From JANQIO01 sp965229625 (lineage in GTDB: Bacteria; Pseudomonadota; Gammaproteobacteria; Pseudomonadales; Halieaceae), in contig CBDDJJ010000001.1 in NCBI GenBank assembly GCA_965229625.1, positions 1,240,001 through 1,304,000 of the forward strand: 64,000 nucleotides of DNA, written 5' to 3'. Of this stretch, positions 8,937-15,706 are shown one piece after another. Both the position numbers and the translations under genes were made by a program. The notes beneath the pieces are model-generated. The model saw only the letters and a program-made list of their open reading frames with translations, was not told where the DNA came from and made no database searches. Position 1 is the first letter of the stretch. Each line of letters starts with the position of its first letter.

Positions 8937-10649
8937 ATGAAACAACTCGGCATTCTCGACAGCGCATTCATCAACCTGGAACAGGGCAATACCCCACAAC
9001 ACGTGGGTGGCCTCGGAATATACGACCCGTCCTCAGCGCCTGGGGGTTTCGTGCGCTTCAAACAGGTGATTGCCAATTTCGAGCAGCGCCTCAATCGCCA
9101 ACCCCTGTTTCGCACCCGACTGGTTGAGGTGCCGGGCGGCCTGGACCGCCCCTACTGGGTAAAAGACGCCAACTTCGACGTGGAGTTCCACCTGCGCCAT
9201 ATCGCCCTGCCCCAGCCGGGCGACTGGCGGCAGCTCTGCATCCAGGTCGCACGCCTGCATGCGCGGCCGCTGGATATGTCCAGGCCCCTGTGGGAATGCT
9301 ATGTCATCGAGGGCCTGGACAATATTCCCGACCTGCCGGCCGGCAGCTTCGCGGTATACACCAAGATGCACCACTCGCTGGTGGATGGCGCCGGTGGTGC
9401 CGCCTTCATGGCAGCCCTGCACGACCTGGATGCCAACCCGAAGCCCGAGGAGGACAACAGCGACCTGCCGCTGCTGGTGGACCGCGATCCCACCAGCGCC
9501 GAGTTGCTGGGCCGCGCCGCGGTGAACAATGTGAAAAACAGCATCGGCATGGCGCGCGGCGCCGTGACCCTGGGGCGCGACCTGGGTGCCTTCGCCCTCA
9601 AGATCATGCGCAAGCAGATTCCGATGCCGGACGTGCAATCACCACGTACCCGTTTCAACGGTCCGGTGGGGCCCTACCGCATTTTCGAGGGCACCAGTTT
9701 CAGCATGGCCGAGTTCAAGCGGGTCAAGGACCTGACCGGCGTGAAACTCAATGATGTGGCACTGGCAGTCGTCGGCGGCGCCCTGGCCCGCTACCTGGCC
9801 GCCAAGGACGAAACCCCCGAAGGCCCTCTGATGGCCACCCTGCCCGTGAACCTGCGCACCCGCCGGGCGATGACCGATGACAACAACCAGGTGGGCTCGA
9901 TATTTGCGAGCCTGCACACCGACATCAGCGACCCGCTGGAGCGCCTCAAGGCCATCCATATCAGCACCTCTGACGGCAAGGAGTTCGGCCAGGCCAGCCC
10001 ATTGCTGGATACCATCAAGGCGGCGGGGGTTCTCAATCCCGCCATCACCCGGGCGGCAGCGAGCCTCTGGTCCAAACGCCACCTGTCGCGGCTATCCCCC
10101 CTGAATGTGTCCACGGTGGTGACCAACGTGCCAGGCCCCGATTTCGACCTGTACTGCGCCGGCGCGCGCCTGGTGCAATACCACGGCCTGGGGCTGCTGA
10201 CCCCCGGCGTTGGCCTGTTCCACACCATATTTACCCAATCCGACCGGGTTCACCTGTCGGTACTGGGAGACCGTGAAATCATCCCGGATCCGGAGTTCTA
10301 TATGCAGTGCGTGCGGGAGTCCTGGACGGAACTGCATGCAGCCGCCACCGGCGCCGGCCGCGCCGCTGCCGGCAACAAGCGTCCAGCCCGGAAAAAAGCG
10401 GCTGCCAAGAAAGCTCCCGCCCGAAAGAAAGCTCCCTCCCCAAAGAAGGCGGCTACCAGGAAACCGGCGCAGGCCAACAAGAAAGCCGCTGGCAAGCCGG
10501 CCAGCAAGCGCCCGGCGGCGAAAAAGACCGCGGCAAAGAAGCCGGCAGCGGTCGACAAGCCGGCGGCGCGCACTCCCCCCAGGAAACTCCCCGCCGGCGA
10601 ACGGGCCCCGGCCGCCGCGCGGCCCAAGCTGAGGGTCGTGAGCGGCTAA
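8937..10649 (+). CDS. wax ester synthase / diacylglycerol acyltransferase (WS/DGAT) with H1-like tail
   Basis: The first ~465 residues are a WS/DGAT-family acyltransferase, which joins acyl-CoA to long-chain alcohols or diacylglycerol to make storage lipid. The catalytic HHxxxDG motif is HHSLVDG at 145-151; the N-terminus (LGILDSAFINLEQGNTPQHVGGL) and the late motifs LPVNLRTR and NVPGPDFDLYCAGA are typical. Unusually, residues from about 468 to 570 form a low-complexity tail of Lys, Ala, Pro and Arg (AAKKAPARKKAPSPKKAATR), like histone H1 or the PhaF/AlgP tails. Ordinary WS/DGATs stop near 460 residues, so the tail adds about 100. It might tether the enzyme or lipid body to DNA or polyanions; that is inference. 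Confidence 0.9.
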   Translation: MKQLGILDSAFINLEQGNTPQHVGGLGIYDPSSAPGGFVRFKQVIANFEQRLNRQPLFRTRLVEVPGGLDRPYWVKDANFDVEFHLRHIALPQPGDWRQLCIQVARLHARPLDMSRPLWECYVIEGLDNIPDLPAGSFAVYTKMHHSLVDGAGGAAFMAALHDLDANPKPEEDNSDLPLLVDRDPTSAELLGRAAVNNVKNSIGMARGAVTLGRDLGAFALKIMRKQIPMPDVQSPRTRFNGPVGPYRIFEGTSFSMAEFKRVKDLTGVKLNDVALAVVGGALARYLAAKDETPEGPLMATLPVNLRTRRAMTDDNNQVGSIFASLHTDISDPLERLKAIHISTSDGKEFGQASPLLDTIKAAGVLNPAITRAAASLWSKRHLSRLSPLNVSTVVTNVPGPDFDLYCAGARLVQYHGLGLLTPGVGLFHTIFTQSDRVHLSVLGDREIIPDPEFYMQCVRESWTELHAAATGAGRAAAGNKRPARKKAAAKKAPARKKAPSPKKAATRKPAQANKKAAGKPASKRPAAKKTAAKKPAAVDKPAARTPPRKLPAGERAPAAARPKLRVVSG

Positions 10650-10675
10650 TCCGCCGGCCCCTCGGGGATCGATCC

Positions 10676-12556
10676 TCAGGGATCGGTGCGGAGAGCTTCC
10701 TTGAGAATCAGGTCGCGGCGGGCAATGATGGCCTCGATCTGGCGCGGGTGCAGCCATTCGGACAGCTCGGCCTTGAGGGTCTCTTCATCCAGCGCTTCCA
10801 GCTTGCGCGCCGTCAGGTCTGACACCCGCAGCTCGATCTTGCGGTATTGCCTGGGTCGACGTTCGGTGCTGCGAAACGCCAGCGAATGGTCGATGAAACG
10901 CAGCATGAAGTCCTTCTTGGTCCACATGATATTGGTGAGGTTGCGGTCCTCGTTGTAGACCAGCACATCAAAGATAAAACGCAGGCGATACTGCTCATCC
11001 TTGGCGCAGTGGCTCTGGAAGGCAACGTCCTGCTCCCCCCGGTCGCGTTCATTGATCGCGTTGGGCAACCAGGCACCCACCGCGCCCTCCTCACCGTCGA
11101 CGGTACGAATCACCGACACCGGCACCATTTGCAGGTCGATCAGGCGGTCCAGCCGGTAGGCCGCCATGTCGTACTGGTAACGGTCGGAGTCGTTGTGGCG
11201 GCGTGGCACGAAGCGCGGCTTGGTCTCGAGGCCCGGGTCAGTATCCTCGTACTTGAACACCGCATACTCCTCCACGTCACCCTTGCGCAGGGTCAGGCGC
11301 TTGGGCTTGGTGACGCCGGTGCCGATGTCCTCAATGTTGGCGATCTCCCCGTTGCGCAGCAGGTCCTCGAGCTCGGCATCGCTCTGCTTCCACAGTTCCC
11401 TGGAAATACTGCGGTCGAACACCAGCGGTTCGGCGCGGCTTTCCCCGCCGACATAGTGCAGCCAGGACTCACCCCCTTCCGCAATCAGGGCGGTTGGCAC
11501 GCCTTTGTACACGGACTTGAGCATGCCGGTGTCGAGCCTCAGCACCTGGCCATCCAGCCGCGAGATCGCCCCCCGCGGGTAAGGTGTATGGCCGATGACC
11601 AACTGGCGGGTGCCAGTTCGCTTGAGTATGCGCTCGGTATTGAAGGACTCCGCATAGGGGTGACAGTAGGCATTACCGCGATACCAGATCGGGCTCTCGG
11701 GAGTGAAGAGGAAGGCATCCTCCAGCTCCATCAGCGCCAGGAAATCCTCAAACCATGCCGGCCGCGCCTTCGGGTCCTCGGCCAGTACCACCTCTGCCCT
11801 GGCATTCAGGTAGGCGCGCCGATTCCAGAAATCCACGTGGCGAGCCAGCTGGCCGCCGTCCTGCAGTTTTTTCACCAGCGCCATATAGGCCAGCAGGTCA
11901 TCGCGATTGGACTCGTTAATCTCCTTCAGTGGTGTTTCCACGATCGCCGAGCTCGCGCCGGCGTGCATATAGAGGCGGTCATTGACCCGGATCGCCAGTG
12001 GTAACTGCTTGAGCCAGCTGCCCAGGGGACCGTCGGATGCATAGGCTTTCTGCAGGCCGATGAAGCCGGGGGGAAACTGTTTTGCAAAGGCCTGGCGTGC
12101 CGCGGCCTCCTCCATCGCCGCTTGGCTCGCCAGCCAGCCGCGGTAGAGAGCCTCGCGCTCGGCCTCGGTCTCGTCCGCGGCAAAGGCGGCAAACTCGGGG
12201 CGGCTGACATAGCGCAGGTCGCCGGTCATGACCATCACCTCGTGATTCCCGAGCACCACGTGCACCGCGCCGCCGGCGGCGGCCGCCTGGCCCTCCAGCT
12301 TCATCAGTAGCTCAACCACCTGCCGCGAGCCGGGACCGCGATCCACCAGGTCGCCCAGGCTGACCAGGTGGGTGTCGCCACCGCTCCAGTTCCCGCTGGC
12401 ATCGATGACCCCTACCTCCTGCAGCAGGGTGGTGACTTCATCGATGGCGCCGTGCACATCGCCAAACGCCACCACGCGGGCATCGGTGTCGGTTTCAATG
12501 GGGCCCGCCGCCAGCGGGGTCGCAACGGCCAGCAGGCAAAGTAGGAGGAAGCGCAT
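10676..12556 (-). CDS. secreted metallophosphoesterase fused to a protein-kinase-like domain
   Basis: The ATG at 12556 gives a signal peptide (MRFLLLCLLAVATPLAAG); the frame opens 16 codons earlier. Residues 25-370 are a calcineurin-type metallophosphoesterase with FGDVHGAID (31-39), GDLVDRGPGSRQ (68-79), LGNHEVM (102-108) and a later VIGHTPYPRGA. Residues about 400-626 look like a kinase fold of the FAM20/PI3-4K/HipA group: IGTGVTKPKRLTL, then VFKY with Lys435 as candidate ATP-binding lysine, FDVLVYNEDRNLTNIMW with D537 and N542 spaced like the catalytic Asp and metal-binding Asn, and FIDHSLAF with D556 in the DFG position. Total length is 626. The pairing of opposing activities in one exported protein is unusual; the kinase call is by motif spacing only. 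Confidence 0.75.
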   Translation of the reverse strand: MRFLLLCLLAVATPLAAGPIETDTDARVVAFGDVHGAIDEVTTLLQEVGVIDASGNWSGGDTHLVSLGDLVDRGPGSRQVVELLMKLEGQAAAAGGAVHVVLGNHEVMVMTGDLRYVSRPEFAAFAADETEAEREALYRGWLASQAAMEEAAARQAFAKQFPPGFIGLQKAYASDGPLGSWLKQLPLAIRVNDRLYMHAGASSAIVETPLKEINESNRDDLLAYMALVKKLQDGGQLARHVDFWNRRAYLNARAEVVLAEDPKARPAWFEDFLALMELEDAFLFTPESPIWYRGNAYCHPYAESFNTERILKRTGTRQLVIGHTPYPRGAISRLDGQVLRLDTGMLKSVYKGVPTALIAEGGESWLHYVGGESRAEPLVFDRSISRELWKQSDAELEDLLRNGEIANIEDIGTGVTKPKRLTLRKGDVEEYAVFKYEDTDPGLETKPRFVPRRHNDSDRYQYDMAAYRLDRLIDLQMVPVSVIRTVDGEEGAVGAWLPNAINERDRGEQDVAFQSHCAKDEQYRLRFIFDVLVYNEDRNLTNIMWTKKDFMLRFIDHSLAFRSTERRPRQYRKIELRVSDLTARKLEALDEETLKAELSEWLHPRQIEAIIARRDLILKEALRTDP

Positions 12557-12602
12557 AACCAGTCCCTGGGTGTTTTTTCCACCAGTATAGAAGTGGCGAG
12601 AC

Positions 12603-12628
12603 AAAAAAAAACCCGCCTTGCGGCGGGT
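12603..12628 (-). terminator. rho-independent terminator for the small membrane peptide
   Basis: Read on the minus strand, a 7-bp stem ACCCGCC-GCAA-GGCGGGT is followed by a run of nine T residues. It sits downstream of the 26-codon reading frame at 12680-12760 and ahead of the phosphoesterase-kinase gene, so it separates the two transcripts. Confidence 0.8.
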
Positions 12629-12679
12629 CTGAGTCTAACTAGTGTTGGACCTGGATGTCGTCTCTCGAAGATGTGGGAC

Positions 12680-12760
12680 TCAGCTTGCGCTTTGAATCTC
12701 GTCCCAGGCAATCCAACCGAGAAGAGCGAAATACAGGCCAAACGTTGCTGCTATGAACAT
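12680..12760 (-). CDS. putative 26-residue single-span membrane peptide
   Basis: A short reading frame starts at the ATG at 12760, with AAAGGAA 9-15 bp upstream as ribosome site, and ends at TGA. The peptide begins MFIAATFGLYFALLGWIAW, enough for one membrane helix, and ends in DEIQSAS. A strong minus-strand terminator follows 52 bp after its stop. Start, ribosome site, membrane helix and terminator together suggest a real small-protein gene rather than chance. It diverges from the LysR gene across a palindrome-bearing spacer. The function is unknown. Confidence 0.5.
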   Translation of the reverse strand: MFIAATFGLYFALLGWIAWDEIQSAS

Positions 12761-12818
12761 TTGGGTATTCCTTTCGATTACCAGACGGTGTGATTATGGG
12801 GACGGCCCTGATATAGTT

Positions 12819-12848
12819 CTAATGTATTAGCGTAATGAATCTCATTAC
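12819..12848. promoter_or_regulatory. two adjacent palindromes, possible LysR operator
   Basis: CTAAT-GT-ATTAG (12819-12830) and GTAATGA-ATC-TCATTAC (12832-12848) are perfect inverted repeats side by side in the 121-bp spacer between the small peptide gene and the divergent LysR gene. LysR regulators commonly bind such dyads in a shared divergent promoter to control themselves and the neighbour. Confidence 0.5.
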
Positions 12849-12881
12849 TTCAAATTATATCAGTCACACGGCTGTCACCTC

Positions 12882-13853
12882 ATGGAAACCCGCGACCTGT
12901 CCCGCATCGACCTCAACCTGCTGATTGCCCTGCAGGTGATGCTGGAGGAATGCAATGTCTCACGGGCCGCGGAGCGTCTGTTTATTACCCAGCCCGCCAT
13001 GAGCAAGACCCTGTCCCGGCTGCGCGAGGTCTTCGAGGATCCCCTGTTCACCCGCAGTTCCCACGGCATGCGCCCCACACCGCGGGCTCTCGACCTGGCC
13101 GCCGAACTGGAAACCGTGCTGCAGGGTATCCAGCACCTGCTGGCCGGAAACGATTTTGACCCGGGTGCCTATCGCGGCGAGGTAACCATCGCGATCTCCG
13201 AGTACATCGGTGTCTGGTTGCTGCCACCCCTGATCAATCGCCTGTCCTTCCTGGCGCCGCGTCTCACGGTGCGCACCATTACCCGAGTCGAACACCAGCT
13301 GGACCAGCTCGCCCTCGGCGACCTGGACCTGGCGGTGCACATCAAGCACGCTCGCTACGGCGACGAGTTCCTCTGCGAGGCCATGGGCGGGGCCAAGCCG
13401 GTGTTACTGGCCCGGGAAGCCCACCCCCTGACCGGGCAACCGTCCAGTTGGGAGAATATTCTTCGCTACCCGATCATGCGGCTGTACATGGCCGACATGG
13501 AGGAGCTGGAATTCATCCAGACCCGCGACAGCATTACCCGCCGCCTGGAGACCGTGGAAGAAATGCAGGGCGGTTTCGAAACCAGCCACCTGTTGACCGC
13601 CATCGAGGTGCTGCGCAACACCGATCACCTGATGCCGGCGCCGCCCTTCCTGATGGGCAACCCGACCCTGGCCTACAAAATCCAGGCGCTGGAATTGCCG
13701 CCGGATGTGGACTACTCCATCGAGTACATGCTGGTTCGGCACCGCCGCACCGAGAACTCGCCGCTGCACAACTGGCTGTGGCAACAGATTCTCGACGTGC
13801 GGGCAGAGCTCAGAGAAAAGCTAGCGTCAGCAGCACCACCAGGGTCCCGGTAA
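12882..13853 (+). CDS. LysR-family transcriptional regulator
   Basis: A 323-residue LysR regulator. Residues about 8-66 form the winged helix-turn-helix (LNLLIALQVMLEECNVSRAAERLFITQPAMSKTLSRLREVFEDPLFTRS), here with AMSKTLSRLR as recognition helix, and the rest is the periplasmic-binding-protein-like effector domain. The N-terminal pattern DLNLLIALQ and MRPTPRA is that of the NodD/PcpR-like group. The effector is unknown. It diverges from the small membrane peptide gene across two palindromes. Its last 44 bases overlap the end of the convergent DUF3667 gene. Confidence 0.92.
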   Translation: METRDLSRIDLNLLIALQVMLEECNVSRAAERLFITQPAMSKTLSRLREVFEDPLFTRSSHGMRPTPRALDLAAELETVLQGIQHLLAGNDFDPGAYRGEVTIAISEYIGVWLLPPLINRLSFLAPRLTVRTITRVEHQLDQLALGDLDLAVHIKHARYGDEFLCEAMGGAKPVLLAREAHPLTGQPSSWENILRYPIMRLYMADMEELEFIQTRDSITRRLETVEEMQGGFETSHLLTAIEVLRNTDHLMPAPPFLMGNPTLAYKIQALELPPDVDYSIEYMLVRHRRTENSPLHNWLWQQILDVRAELREKLASAAPPGSR

Positions 13854-14721
13854 GCACCACCACGAAGTAGTAGGACACGGCCAGCACCATTCCCTTCACC
13901 GCTGCCGCCCGCTTCGAGCTAGCGTAGGCGCCCCGCAGGGCGAACGGCAGGTAGATCATCAGCGCCAGGGTGACCAGGCCACCGTAATCGGCCGGCATCA
14001 GAAGGTTCAGTGGCTGCATGACCAGGAAGGCCAGGAACGCCACCGTGTGGTAATGCACCGAGAACACCAGGTGCTGCAGGTAGTGGTAAGGCGAGCCCGC
14101 ATAAAACAACCACAGCATCAGGGCGAAAACCGGCAGCAGGAAGAACATCATCTGTGGCAGGCGCCGGGTCAGGCCATCCATCAAGGCATCCGGATTTTCC
14201 TGTAGTCGCTCGGCGTTGACGACCATTCGCTCTACGGCCGACTGCAGCCAGCCCGGCAGCGCTTCGATCTCGTCGCGCAGGCCTTCGGCTTCAATGTACT
14301 CGTCGATGGAGAGAATTTCCTGCTCGCCGGCTTCGTTGGTGCGGGGAATGAAGATGCCGGATTCCAGGCTGTCGACCGACGCATTGTCGACACCCACGGT
14401 GTTCACTGCCGGGGACGGGCTCAGCGACAGACTCAGGAACACCAGGAAACTCACCACCAGGTACAGCCGCACCGGCGGCAGGTAGCGGGCCCGGCGCCCG
14501 CCGATATAGTCGGCGGTAATACGGCCCGGACGCAACACCAGCGTCTTGAGCGTAACCCACAGGCGGGAGTCCAGGTCGGTCACATCTTCCAGCGCTTCAC
14601 CGGCGATATCCGCCAGGCGCAGGTCCCGGTCACGCTGTCCGCACTGCCCGCAGTAATCTCCCTGCAGCGTCGCGCCGCAGTTGCGGCAAGGACGGCCGGC
14701 AGCCGGCGGATTTTCGCTCAT
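13810..14721 (-). CDS. DUF3667 domain-containing membrane protein
   Basis: I prefer the ATG at 14721 (MSENPPAAGRPC), as GGAAAG lies 4-9 bp upstream; an in-frame ATG three codons earlier is possible. The 303-residue protein starts with a zinc ribbon, two CxxC pairs (CRNCGATLQGDYCGQCGQ, residues 12-29), followed by a conserved segment (DLDSRLWVTLKTLVLRPGRI) and a first membrane helix (PVRLYLVVSFLVFLSL). A soluble stretch and three or four more membrane helices follow. This is the standard DUF3667 architecture, whose function is unknown. It overlaps the LysR gene tail to tail. Confidence 0.85.
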   Translation of the reverse strand: MSENPPAAGRPCRNCGATLQGDYCGQCGQRDRDLRLADIAGEALEDVTDLDSRLWVTLKTLVLRPGRITADYIGGRRARYLPPVRLYLVVSFLVFLSLSLSPSPAVNTVGVDNASVDSLESGIFIPRTNEAGEQEILSIDEYIEAEGLRDEIEALPGWLQSAVERMVVNAERLQENPDALMDGLTRRLPQMMFFLLPVFALMLWLFYAGSPYHYLQHLVFSVHYHTVAFLAFLVMQPLNLLMPADYGGLVTLALMIYLPFALRGAYASSKRAAAVKGMVLAVSYYFVVVLTGTLVVLLTLAFL

Positions 14722-14816
14722 GCTTTCCATGCCGTGGCATAATACGCCGCCGCTACGGCACGGCGAAAGCCCGCGACGCCAGACCCGAATGCCACACCCA
14801 AGCGTATTCACCAGCG

Positions 14817-15641
14817 ATGAGCAAAAAGAACCGCCGCGAGATTCCCCGCTTCCAGCATCCGATCATGGAGACCCACTGCCACCTGGACTACCTGGAAGCA
14901 ACGGAACTGGACGATACGCTGGCGCGCTCCCGCGAGGTGGGTATCGAGCGCATCGTGACCATCGCCGTTTCCCCCGACAACCTGGATACCGTGGACACGC
15001 TGGCCCGCGAGCGCGATAGCGTATGGGGTACCCAGGGCATCCACCCTCACGAGGCCGAGAAATACAGTACCGAGGTCGGCGACATCATCCGCGAGCGCAT
15101 GGCCAGTGAGCATATTCTCGCCGTCGGCGAGATTGGTCTCGACTACTACTACGATCACGCCGATCGCAGCGTGCAATGCCAGGTGTTCGAGGCCCAGCTG
15201 CAGATCGCTGCGGATACCGACATGCCCATCGTGGTGCATACCCGCGATGCCGATGAAGACACCCGCGCCATCCTGGAGAACTTCTCCGGCAAGCTCTCGC
15301 GCAAGGGCGTGATCCACAGCTTTACCTCCGGCATGGCGCTGGCGGAGTACTGTCTGGGTGAAGGCTTCTGCCTGGGATTCAACGGCATTGCCACTTTCAA
15401 CCGCGCCGACAATGTGCGCGAGGTGGTGGCCGCCACCCCGCTGGACCAGCTGCTGCTGGAAACCGATGCCCCCTACCTGACGCCGGTGCCCTACCGGGGA
15501 AAACCCAACGCGCCTTTCTACCTGCCCTTCGTCGCTGAGAAGGTCGCCCAGGTGAAGGGTTACGAAATTGAACACCTGCTGCGCCAGGCCTGGCACAACA
15601 GTATGCAACTGTTCTTTGCGGAAAACGGGGCTAGCGCTTAA
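14817..15641 (+). CDS. TatD-family metal-dependent hydrolase
   Basis: A 274-residue TIM-barrel hydrolase of the TatD family, whose members are Mg-dependent deoxyribonucleases or related phosphoesterases. The N-terminal metal motif is METHCHLDY (H20 and H22). Further conserved motifs are GIHPHEA, the Glu-containing VGEIGLDYYYD, VVHTRDADEDT and the late ETDAPYLTPVP. The length matches the family. A basic N-terminal extension of about 15 residues precedes the first strand. It precedes rapA by 65 bp on the same strand. Confidence 0.9.
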   Translation: MSKKNRREIPRFQHPIMETHCHLDYLEATELDDTLARSREVGIERIVTIAVSPDNLDTVDTLARERDSVWGTQGIHPHEAEKYSTEVGDIIRERMASEHILAVGEIGLDYYYDHADRSVQCQVFEAQLQIAADTDMPIVVHTRDADEDTRAILENFSGKLSRKGVIHSFTSGMALAEYCLGEGFCLGFNGIATFNRADNVREVVAATPLDQLLLETDAPYLTPVPYRGKPNAPFYLPFVAEKVAQVKGYEIEHLLRQAWHNSMQLFFAENGASA

Positions 15642-15706
15642 TAGGCCTCGCGCACCGTGCTAGAATCCGCGCCACTTTGACCAGGCTGGCAGTGCTGTAG
15701 CAATCT

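Noticed and set aside
10847..12004. 385-codon frame opposite the phosphoesterase-kinase gene
   Set aside because: No motif and no ribosome site; it mirrors the real gene.
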